This document shows, one piece after another, positions 32,590-43,400 of a stretch of DNA of 64,000 nucleotides. The notes beneath the pieces were generated by a model, which was not told where the DNA came from, did no database searches, and saw only the letters and a list, made by a program, of their open reading frames with translations. Source of the DNA: Plantago ovata (Eukaryota; Streptophyta; Magnoliopsida; Lamiales; Plantaginaceae); assembly GCA_028274465.1 (NCBI GenBank), contig CM051458.1, positions 83,658,085 to 83,722,084 on the forward strand, given 5' to 3'. The translations under genes and the position numbers were made by a program. The stretch's first letter is position 1; every line of letters starts with the position of its first letter.

Positions 32590-33138
32590 CCAGTTTAGGT
32601 GAGAGTTGGGTAGTTTTTTTCTATACTTGCAGTTTAGGTCCTTCTCGAGATGGTGAATGTACAAATTTGCTGTGGATTTGGTGATGTGTAAAGGTTGTGT
32701 TTTGCATCTCATACTCTCTCTCCTTTCTCCTGGAAAAGTCTTGGGATCAGTGGTTGAAGCTCCTAGCACAGTTTAGCTTATCTAGCTAAAAACACCAGCA
32801 TGGAATGGCCGGTCAGGGGCCTGGGGAGTACAGTCACAGGCGTTTTAGCCCTGGAGCTGGAATTGAGAAGTGGGCACTGACTGCTCTTGTGTCAAGATTT
32901 ATAGATGATTGTTTGTATGATAGTCTTGATTGATTGTTTTAGGAGGTTGCCATTGCATGTGTGGCTTTATACGGGTCATGGTCCTGTACTAGAGCCTTGT
33001 ATATTTCCAAGGTGTGTGTTTAGGCATTGATCCTAACTATTGCTTTTGATTTCTTGATGATTTCAAATTGTTCTTCATTTGGGGATGCCCTCGTATCTTG
33101 TACAAACTTTTCCAGGTTCTATATACTTTCAACTTAGT

Positions 33139-33171
<33 letters not shown>
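32590..33171 (+). mobile_element. Poly(A) retroposon (LINE 3' end or processed copy) with 17-bp target duplication
   Basis: An insert of about 580 bp ending in a run of roughly 36 A residues is bounded by aaaaacaagcagaaaca at 32573-32589 and 33172-33188. The final bases before the tail (tgccctcgtatcttgtacaaac...ctatatactttcaac) resemble plant LINE 3' untranslated ends. No coding sequence is recognisable. It lies inside the flotillin-like fragment region, opposite in orientation. The long pure A tract suggests a recent event. Confidence 0.85.
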
Positions 33172-33176
<5 letters not shown>

Positions 33177-33177
<1 letters not shown>

Positions 33178-33493
33178 AAGCAGAAACAGTCCAGCGATCA
33201 AAATATGCAACTCTCTTTGAGATCCACGTATAGCCTCTGCTCTAATATTGGCTATGTCTTGATGCACCCCGTGTATCATCATAAAGTCACGCATAGTGTC
33301 ATAGCTTCCTCCGGACGATTGTAACAGTGTATGCACGTAAGTCCCTTGAGCTTCGGACATATTGCAATTAGCCCTTCAGCTTCATTCCTCTTGGTGTATA
33401 AGTCCCCATCAACTTTTTGTTTCTGCGCATACAAGGCAGCAGCTGTGGTGGCTTTGTTGGCATCTGCCACTTTCTCCTCCTTGTAGAGTGAAA
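33177..33493 (-). pseudogene. Flotillin-like gene fragment
   Basis: The minus strand reads LYKEEKVADANKATTAAALY, then AQKQKVDGDLYTKRNEAEGL. After a one-base insertion near 33357 it continues SEAQGTYVHTLLQSSGGSYD, then TMRDFMMIHG...IANIRAEAIRG. This matches the C-terminal part of plant flotillins, membrane-microdomain scaffolds: the AEL..K..EAEG coiled coil, then L...LGGNY..RD.LMI.G...IA.INA.A.RG. The SPFH domain is absent. The frame shift and missing N-terminal half make it a pseudogene. It is interrupted on its 3' side by the retroposon. Confidence 0.8.
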
Positions 33494-34800
33494 TAATGTA
33501 GGATCGATATAACTTGCTTTAAGTACAAATTACACGCCAGACGTAACCTAGTTGACTATGGGGTTCAGTAAACACCTAGATCAACCTCTACACCACTAGA
33601 TCATCAAGATCGTCTTACTACCCAACAAATCAAAACTGTAAACAACACCACTAGATCGACTCCAACAAATCAAGACCGTAAACAACAAATCAAGACTGTA
33701 AACAACACCGCTAGATCGTCTCACTACTCAACTAACAACTACTAAGGATGAGGAGCTAAACCCAACTTCACTGTCCAAAACTAGCTACTAGCCATCTTAA
33801 GAAGTCCAGAGAACTTAGTTGACAATGAACCCCAGCTTACCCAAGCACCAACGATATTAACCAAGCCTAAACAATGCAAAACGAGCCACTGAGATACTTC
33901 ATTTAGGACAACACCCATCACCCGAAAAACAAAACCGCCACTTTCTTATGATCACGCTCCTCCATCCCGTGCCGGATACGAGCACGTGATAAGCAATTTA
34001 ATATAGACTAATCAATAGCTCTATATATCAAACGCTGAATTCCTTTCTCTCGAGCGGGATGAACACTATCGTTTTTTAGCCTACGTACCCCTCCAAAAGT
34101 TCCCTAAGCTGCCTCTTAAACTACTAGTGTCCCAAAAATTCCAACACTTTAGAATTCAACTCTCCCAAAAACTATGAGATGTTGAGGAATTATGGATTTT
34201 AATCATTTATATTAATTCTTCAATACCCCACACGCATGTCCGATTTTAACCTCTTTGAGGAGGCTGTTCTAGTTGAAATTTAATATCGAGCGTAGTTTGT
34301 AAACTAAATAGCTATCATACCATGTTATTAAACTCTCAAAAAAATTCTATAAAACTTTCTTCTCAAACATAGTGGAGTCTTGTGAAACATAATTTATATT
34401 ACTACATCTACTTCTAGAACTGCATCCTTCTTTTGCTAAGATGTCAGCTACGTTATTTAGAATGAAAAAACACAGAAAGATCCATGTAGATTACAAAATA
34501 ATAAGGTGCACTATTTAATCATATATAGAGTATATTAATTTTCACATACAAATTAATAAATAGCTTGCACATTAATTGTACTCAACTTGTAAAACAAACT
34601 TAAACCACAAAATCAAGTACGTACGTAGAATAACAATCTCTCCACCATTGCTACTCTTGCGAGATCTTTGTAGAACAAGATCTTTTTGGATTTTACTTTG
34701 AACACACATCGGATTGGATATATAGGAGATCGATCACATATAATTAAGGAGTATATATTGCTAGACAAAGAGCAAACTAGTGATCATCATTCATCAAAGG
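33494..34800. other. Intergenic DNA with short recurrent motifs
   Basis: Around 33590-33730 the phrases 'ctagatcg' and 'caaatcaaga(c/t)(c/t)gtaaacaaca' recur imperfectly, giving a local irregular repeat. No gene recognised. The CT-rich or AT-rich remainder shows nothing assignable. Confidence 0.45.
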
Positions 34801-34805
34801 CTTTT

Positions 34806-35102
34806 TCATCTTTTACCTTTGCCTCTCCCTCGCCTAAGATTATTACCATAACTACAAACACCTCGATCGTTTCCATCACTACAAATCAATGGCAAATCAT
34901 CATGTGCATCGTCTCCAAAATCATCTTCATACGTAGCGATACGGATGCACGAACACCTCTCCAAAGAAGCGAAAAATGCACCGGACAAGCTGTTGACGAC
35001 CCACATCGCCACTCCATCGAGCTTAGCGCAGCTCGATATCGGCCGGACGACCCTCGAGGCGGCGGAGGTGGTGGTTCTGATGTTGCATGTGGTGGTGGCC
35101 AT
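34806..35102 (-). CDS. Small uncharacterised plant protein, 98 aa
   Basis: ATG at 35102 follows a CT-rich leader on the minus strand (ctctctcattccctcttctttc) and sits in a good context (cagccATGGCC). The protein starts MATTTCNIRTTTSAASRVVR, then has a hydrophobic core AMWVVNSLSGAFFASLERCS and an acidic, Cys-containing tail (CIRIATYEDD, DLPLICSDGN) ending in a basic RRGRGKGKR. It reminds me of a group of short plant proteins with a SGAFFASLERCSC-type motif, but I cannot name a function. The plus-strand frames over the same DNA (for example 34686-35108) are low-complexity shadows without a leader. The region is richer in GC than its surroundings, consistent with real coding sequence. Confidence 0.65.
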   Translation of the reverse strand: MATTTCNIRTTTSAASRVVRPISSCAKLDGVAMWVVNSLSGAFFASLERCSCIRIATYEDDFGDDAHDDLPLICSDGNDRGVCSYGNNLRRGRGKGKR

Positions 35103-35109
35103 GGCTGAG

Positions 35110-36590
35110 GTGAATGTAGGTTTGTTTGATGTGTGAAAGAAGAGGGAATGAGAGAGATTGATTATTTAGTGTAAGCCTTGGTTGTGGATAGTTTTTTATT
35201 TGTCACAAAATATAGTACTATTACTACCATAGAAGGGTATTTTAAAAGTTCAATTCATGATGGACTTGTAGCGATAAAGTACCACGCGTGATATATTACT
35301 ACTATTTACAAAGAAAGATACTCCAAAGAATTGAGCTACAAATCTAATCTAATAATTGATTCTTTATCCATTCTCTTCTGCGCCAGAGCTGGCCAGTGGC
35401 ACCTTAACACCTTTTTTCGGCGTTAAAAGCTATCCGCATTATTAAGAATTTTTTATGTGTACATGTACTCCATTCGTCCCATAGCAGAGCAGTTGTACCA
35501 TTTGATTTTGAACATAAAAAATAAAGAGAATAACAAATAGTGAGGATGTGGGGGTTACTTTTACTTTATTAGAGATTTGTGAACAGTCAAATGTATTGAT
35601 GGAATATAAAATTATTATTAACATGTTCAAATATGACAAATAAATGAAATGGTGCAACTCTAACAGGATGCTCAAAATGACAAAATTGTATAATTGTTTT
35701 GAGATGAGACGGAGGGAGTAGTTTGTATTGTTAATCCATTTTCTTTTAAATGTTCAATTAACTTTTTACATTTTTATTTTTAGAAATTATGAAATTATCT
35801 CAAATCTCATCTATACTTTTTAAACATAGATTCCACCTTCAAAAACTTTTAACTCAATCCATATATCACACTTTCTTAACCCAGAAGTCCACATTTAAGC
35901 ACAATATTAACAATATTATAACACTACCAATATTACATTAATACCATGCAAAAAATAAACGCACACATCATCAGGTCCAAAGGAGTACATTTTAACACAA
36001 CCCATCAACTAATCTAAGGACCGAGGTACTACATGCACTTTTTAATAGTTGAAGTTTAGGTATTTGCATGATATTTTTTTAAGTTTAAGGTTAGAAAAAT
36101 GTTGAAATTATTTAAATTATTCAAATAATTATCATTAATATAAGTCAATTATCTCCTTAATATAAAATATATATGTATCCTTGAACTTTAATTAAGCAAC
36201 GAAAAATAGAGTGGAGTGGAATATGAAAAATCGTTCACTTCAAAAAATTGTTATTATTTGAGAGTAAAGCCTATGCGCGGTCAAGTTTAAAGGCTTAAAG
36301 CAATTAAGTAAATATTCATTCATGTGGCAAAACAAATATAAAATAAACCTAATATCACGAGTCTTATCAAGCTTCAAATTTAGCAAATATGACCAAGCCA
36401 AGCTATATTCGGCAAAACAAGATTGAAATGAAGCTCGAGCTCGGCTCCAACATTTCATCAAGCGAGCCGAGCCGAGTTCGAAACAAGCCGCGTGAATTGA
36501 ACAGAGCTCTCATTAAAGTTTGATTCGCATAATAACACTAATGAGATAGTCCGTTGGTATATAGGATGTCAAATGTATATATCGACATAT
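35110..36590. other. AT-rich intergenic DNA
   Basis: No gene seen. Around 36430-36500 a 'gctcgagctcggctcc...gagccgagccgagttcg' stretch has short inverted repeats but no definable element ends. Confidence 0.5.
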
Positions 36591-36607
36591 CAAAATTTAC
36601 TAGCGTT

Positions 36608-36783
36608 TTTTTTTTAACGACAAATATTACAACTACTCCTACACTAGTACTATACAAACTTCCTAAACCACCTTATTTATCCACATCTAAACCAACCTTA
36701 TAACTCCGCCACCACGGGGATCGAACCCACCACATCTCCTTTACTATCTCAACTTCTTACCGCTGCACCATTTTATAACTCCC
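36608..36783 (-). mobile_element. tRNA-derived SINE (minus strand) with target duplication
   Basis: On the minus strand it begins near a tRNA-like A box (GGTGCAGCGGTAAG), has a B box GGTTCGATCCC, and ends in an A tract (T run at 36608-36615). Flanks are aaaatttactagcgtt (36592-36607) and aaaatatactagcgtt (36784-36799), a 16-bp duplication with one mismatch. Body length is 176 bp. Confidence 0.85.
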
Positions 36784-37142
36784 AAAATATACTAGCGTTC
36801 ACATCAAACACTTATTTATCATCGGTTAAAAGGCTGGTTATTGAATTAATTGACTATACTAAGCGAGCACAATAACAAAATAAACTGATCCCAGAAGGAG
36901 CACCTTAAATCCTTAATTAGGGGGTTGTGGGTCTGAGTCTTGACCGTTTGATTAGTGAAAACGTGAAATAAAGAAGAAAAAGGGAAAAGCATGACTTTAA
37001 CACAATGATGAGGACTGAGGAGTCTAAGATATTGCCGAGTGCGTTTAATCATTCGGTTCTACACTATTCCAATTTTTTATTTTCCACATTTTTCACTCTT
37101 GTAAAAGTTCTAGAGCTAATCTTTCCGCATCCTTTCAGTTTT

Positions 37143-38110
37143 TACTATATTTTTTTTTTAAACGGCTAAAGATATATTAATACGACGAGAGCATAAACAA
37201 TGATCGAATGAAACGTACAACGGAAGCCCCAAACAAAGTAAGAGGCTCCCTAATCGTTAGCGAATACACCTTACACAAGTTCAACCGCCCGGCCGAAAAT
37301 AAAGGCAACCGAAAACAAACAGAAATGGACAAAATCATACTAAAGTCCACCACCATACTACCAAACTACTAAGATGCCAGAGGCGTGACTTGAAGAAGTA
37401 GCCTCCAAGATGGACAAAGTTCCCAAAGTGCCCAAGGTTAATAACGAGAGACAATGAGGATGTGGAAAAAGGCGCACTACCGGAACAACTCAAGGCCAAA
37501 GGGATCGACCAAACAAGCAACGATTGAGGGGAAATTAGTTTAAAATAATTTTTCTATATCTCCCACCACCTTCGATTTTCCGACAAGGATTGGAGGATAT
37601 AGTCTATTCCTTCCCCCCCCCCCCCCTCCCCCCAATAGAACCTCAAAGAAAGATCAAACATAGAGCAAGTAGTTTAAAATAATTTCTCTGTATTCATCCA
37701 AACAACGGTTTTCTTTTTGCGATGGAAAATATAGTCTATTCCCCACTCTATGTTTGAACTTCCACAACCAAAGTCGAACAAACAAGGTCACCACACCGAC
37801 CCAAACAACTCATGCGGTCTTGCTCCTACACCCTATGCCGGAAAGTGTACTTAAAAAGAGCAACTTTAAGATAGGAACCTCCGAAGTTTCATCAAACGCC
37901 AAGGTCCATCATTGTTAATGCGGGATGATTATGACTTATGTTAACCTCATCCCTCCTCTTAAGTACACACAACCAACAAGTGGCAAGAAATTTAAAGCCC
38001 CACCAACATGAGAAGTTGTGAGCCCAAAGGAAGCAAAAACTCACCAAGATAGCAAAAGACGGAGTGCACCAAACTCCTTTTGATTTTGGGCGGACGTGTT
38101 AAACCAATCG
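37143..38110 (-). mobile_element. LINE 3' fragment (minus strand)
   Basis: Reverse-complement match over most of its length to the 3' part of the LINE at 60540-61320, including the region 'gatggggttaacataagtcg' and the terminal ttttagccgtttaaaaaaa (here a T run at 37146-37160). No coding part is retained, so it is 5'-truncated within the 3' untranslated region. A poly(C) tract at 37613-37627 lies inside. Target duplications were not identified. Confidence 0.75.
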
Positions 38111-38114
38111 AAGA

Positions 38115-40390
38115 AAAGATATTGCATTTTCTTACCTTCCGTCGAATCGTGGCTACTTTGGCAGGGTAGATTATGTTTAGAGAGTAGTTCTATTTCTCTT
38201 GATTGTTGAAAGCACATCAGATTTAGGTAGGGGGGTTATCGATTTTGACTCAATCCCCTGCTTCAAGAGGGGTCTGCCGAGCCCATGAGTTCACTATGAA
38301 AACTACTTCAAGAAAGACGTAATTTATATCAATTCTCTTTCGATTTGAATTCTGATTATGAATGTTATCGTTCTTTTTCATATTTGATGTCTGTTTACTC
38401 AATATTCGTTATGGGTAATTAAATTAGAGTTGTTGGTGGCAAAATGTGCATGGAATTGATAGCAAAGTGTACTGATTATGCTTACTGAGGTTGTTGATTC
38501 GTTTAATTATGCTATGAATGTTGCATATGATCAAAAGTGGCCTACAGAAAAACCTTTGAATTACAAAATAGTGACAACCTTTGTGGTCAACTCATGCTTC
38601 TAGATTCGTACGTTAAGGTTCATAGCATATTAGTGGTTCGATTGAAAAACTTCCACTATTAATATCGATAAACACCTTTTATGATGTGTGTCACGTACTC
38701 TAAGAACTTGTTGAAATGTTCGGGTTAGACTTTACACCCTTAATTTGTAAGTGCGCGCAAGCCTTATGCCTTGTCAATTCCACTAAGCTACCACCAACAT
38801 CTATTTATGTTTGATTTGTATTGCTCTTTGATAGTTTCTGACTTTTTTGAGTGCACTTGATAGTTTTGGGTTTGCATGAGTGTTTGATTACTCAATCTCA
38901 AACTTAATTTTTTTTATTGAAAGCGATTGATTTACACTAACCAAAGTCACATTAAGTATTGAGAGAACAACACTTGGGTTAACTTATCACTGCACTTAAA
39001 TCCTTTTATGTAGTAATATAAGTTGATTTTAGGCTTTACAAATTTAATTTTGATATTGACACCATTAAAAGTATTGCTTGGCATGGTCCAACCAATTGGT
39101 TGGATCCTCACCGTCAAATTTTGAAAATTCAAATCCCTACTAACGGTGGTATCGGGATTTTATCATTCTTGTTGGTGCACGGTGTCAGATTCATCAGAGG
39201 CTCCTTCAGACCGATTAATTTTATGGTGTAATTAAGGGTCAAACTTCTTTTCTTTGTTGAAGAGATTGCAGGCGAAGGGTTTTCATGAGATTTTTATTCC
39301 AATGGCTTCTTCCCCTCTCGCGCCCACCTTTGTTGCGTGGCCACGCTCTCGGACTAGATATGGAGTTGCACATGCTCCTTGCTACAGATTGGCTCCTATT
39401 TTTTCCTCATGCCCTCAATCAATTCCTGGATTTCGGTTGGATCTCCTTGGGTCCACCATAATCGATTTGGCTAGCAGAAGCTTTTTCGGATCTTTCAACA
39501 AGGCTCTAGATGTCAAGATGATGGAACCGTAACAAAGCAAGCACAATAATATATAGAAACATATAGAAAAAAGATAGTAAATGATGTGATTTGCCACTAA
39601 CCACACCCTAATAGAATTGCCACAAGCTAGGCCAGACTCTAACCTACCACGAGTAATCCTCTACTAAGGATGGAATGAAAAACACAAGAGCGCCTCTGGT
39701 TTTGCAGAAATCCCGCTACATGTTATACACTTGATAATAATAGATTATCCCTTGCCTGGGTATAATAACGTCAAAAGACTGCACCAATCAACTCAATTTG
39801 CATTAAAAAAATCATGAGAGTCTTATTGAGTATTTAAAGGAAAAATACAAAACTTATTTGACAAGATTTTTGAATATCTTATCCTACTCTTTTATTACTT
39901 AGCCACTAAATATAATAAAACATTAAAACCCTAAGATAATCTTCTAAATAAATTATGCAATAAAGAAACTCTCCCGTAGCCCTAGTGGGCTGACGCCCCC
40001 GCTAGCTCAGGTACTTTGGGTTGGGGCTCGAGCCCTTGTGGTATGTGGGGTCAAAGGGCATCATAATACGAATAAAAAAAGTTGAGAATTTATACAACCC
40101 CCCACCCCATCTCTTTTTTTCTAAATTTGTTCCTATCGCCCTTTTCATTTTCGGGAAAAAAGAAGAAGGTAAAAACGTAGGACAAACAAGAAGTCGTGCG
40201 GTGTGGGCTTCCCTTGTCAGCACGCTTTCACTGAAAATAACAAAACGAAGCAAAATTGCAATTTACTGAAGAAGACTATCATGTGCAATCGAAGTTGATA
40301 TTTAAGCAGATTCAATCAAATCCCAAAACTGATTCCAATTCGCAATTGGTAAAGGCGCTAAAGCAATCTCAATTTCCTCTTACCTCTTCG
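38115..40390. other. Intergenic DNA upstream of the KIAA0930 homolog
   Basis: No gene recognised. Open frames such as 39254-39532 have no family similarity, leader or splice context. Confidence 0.5.
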
Positions 40391-40404
40391 AGTTCACCTC
40401 CAAA

Positions 40405-43400
40405 ATGCTCTCCGATGATTCTCAGACACCAACTCGGTAACAATTCATCCCCAACTTCAATCACTCCGTTTAATTTCTGTTCTATTTCCGTTTGTATTTA
40501 TTTATTTTTTTCGCGGAATTTTATTACACTTGCTGATATCTCGGGAGAAACTAGTTAAATAGTCATGCAATAAGGTAGAAATCAATTCTAGTAGTAGTAG
40601 CTCGATGTTTCCAATGGAAATGTATTTTGCTAGTAATAATTTGTTAGGAATGTGTGTGCTAGACACGGTCTGAGGAAGGATGTTTTGCAGGAGTGAGTTG
40701 TTGAGTATGGTGAGGAAGCATTCTAAGACAATAGGGCAAACAGTATTGGATGAGGACGATACGTTGGACGATGTGGAAATGGATCCGAAGTTTTGGCATG
40801 ACATGGTTGATTTGTATTTCGTCCGTGGCAGGGATGCGAAGGGGCACCAGGATGATGATCTCTTGTTTTTTGTTAGGAAAATGGTATTCTGCTTTTGTTC
40901 ATGAAATGATTTCTTTTGTTCTTTTAATTAGATGTTAAATGGTTGTATGTATGGCGTGGTTTATGCAGTTACGAAGACCTGCTGATAGTGCAGATGACAA
41001 CTCGCCTTACTTTGTACGCAGGTGGGCACCTAAGGTAAAGGCACTGAGAGATAACTTTGTAATAAAAGAACCTTATCTGTGAATGTTTATCTGGTGATTT
41101 TATATAGGAAAGTCTAATTTTATGGATATCTTCATATTAGGGTGTTGAGCAAATGTTCATGAAATCTAACAGGTGATAAGATCTGCTGACATGGACTTTA
41201 CTGTAGAATTCTTAACTGTAACCTGCCTGAGTTGCTGCTGAGATTATCAGCATTATCGATCTCTTGCCAGTTAGCCTGAAGTGCTTATGGAAAATATTGA
41301 CAACTACTGACTCGATCAATTACATACACAATTCCTCACATTAGTAATTTCGATTGACCATGCCCAGTCCTTACTCACCTATGACAGCTCATTGCCTCAG
41401 GCTCAGATAATTGTTCAATGAGTCATTTCTTTAGGCATAGCCTCGACTCCCTGCAGTGCACCATTTTCTCTCCACTAGTACATGCTGTTTCTTGATTTTG
41501 GTATTATTGGTAAGGAAGTTTGATGCTCCAGGACAATAAGAAAAACTATCTTTGTCCTATATAGACAAGTAGAGACAACCTGGCCTTAGTACAAATTAGA
41601 TTTTACAAGCCTATCAGATATTCTATATGGAATGTGGCATTATAGTTTAATTCGTGAATCATGAGTATCTTTTGCTTTGCAACGTATGACTTGCATCTTA
41701 AAAAGTAACTAGTCTTATGTCTCAATACAATGGATAAGAAAAGCATATGGTTATGCCTGTAGGTTATACATTCTAACAGAAACCATGTTTTTTGTTCAAC
41801 TTTGTTTTGCATTCGATTTTAAACTGGAAAATTATGTATATGATTGGTGAAAGTGTCTGATGATAAAATAGTATGAAATGTAATTGGTTGAACAAATATG
41901 AATTTTATCATATTTTGTGTATAAGTCTCTTTGATTTAAATATGCATTTTGTATTTTTTTGTCCATGTTCACATCGTAATACTATTTCATATGTTTTCCT
42001 GTTTCATTGTTATGTAAGGGCTTTCTTATGGAGCAATGGGTTGATGTTAATTTTCTATGGATGGTGACTTTTCCATCTTGTAATGTGTAACAGTTGGATA
42101 ACTTAATTGGCGACAGTTCCGCGGACATAGATTGGAGGCGCTCGTTTTACTTGAATTTGATTGCCCATACTTCTTTCAGTGTGACTGTAGCAATTTGCAG
42201 GTGATTTCCTTTCTTATCCATCGTCTCCTGAAAGTTTCATTAGTATCTCAACAAATCTGCGAGCATTGTCATTGTCATTATCATCATAATAGTTTTTGTA
42301 CTTCGCAGAGAGACTTATATTACGTTTTAGGAGGTCCTTTGTCATTGTAATCACTCATCATAATAAACCCAGATAAGATCGTGTAGTGGTACTTTTGAAC
42401 TAGAGTTAGTCTTTTAAATCTAGGAGACATTTATGGGAGTTCCATTTAATTGGGGAATTTATGCTCACCTTTAGTTGCGGTGTCAGTAAACCTTTTTTTT
42501 TGTTTTGGGAGGGGGGGGGGTACTAAAGTCAGTAAACCTATATTATTATGTCATTACACTATTTTATGTTGATAAATGAATTCAACATGTTTTAGCTTAA
42601 ATGGCTTCGGTAAATTTTCTTCCATGAAATTCTTGTCAATTAGCTGGCTAAGTTTCTCTATGTATACATGGTTTTGATTTAGAAGACTTATATTTGGTGA
42701 TTTCTCCAGCTGTTACATCGTTGCGTTATTCTATTTTTATGTTGCATGAAAATTACTGATTTTCCTTCTCTCAGTAATCAGGTACTTAAACAATACAAGA
42801 GTGGCGAAGGCAAACCACTGTCTCCCGTATATAAGGTTTTAAACTCATGCTTATGCAATTTGTTTGTTTTGAATCTTTTATTCTGATACTTGTTTCATGC
42901 ACTCTACACTCCGCTTCCATTTTCATTTTTCCCTCTTTCATTAACATGTTCTTATGTACCTCAAATTTAACTGTTTGCTGCAAATATGACGGGGATTTTC
43001 AACTTACAACTTACAAGATACACATATGGCAGGTTGTAAAGACAGTGTATGCATCTCCAAGTCGTGTTAATTTTCATTTGGATTCCAGAAAGGTGGTTTT
43101 CTGATTCCAAAAATTATCTCTATCTTGATTGGGTGTTTCATGTTTTGAATAGTGAATTAGTTGTTTTTATTTATTTTTTATGTTTTGTGCTTTCAGGAAG
43201 TGGAAACAACACCGGCCTATCCAGATATATGTTTTGCAGTAGATGATTTTGATTCCACTTTCGATGCAGTGGTAAGGTGCAGGTTTTCAATTTCATTGTC
43301 ACAAGATGAAGTATGATTATTTACAATTTGTTTCTGTCTTTTCTCTTTATCTTCTAAGAGATTTGTATTGTTTAGATTGATTTGGTGCATTGTTAGACCA

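Noticed and set aside
34686..35108. 140-codon plus-strand frame at the small gene locus
   Set aside because: Low-complexity end (GGGGGS-type), no plausible leader, and it overlaps the better supported minus-strand 98-aa gene.
36608..36783. tRNA gene on the minus strand
   Set aside because: A and B boxes are present but no cloverleaf with acceptor stem is evident, and an A tail and target duplication mark it as a SINE. The same reasoning applies to 22858-22982.
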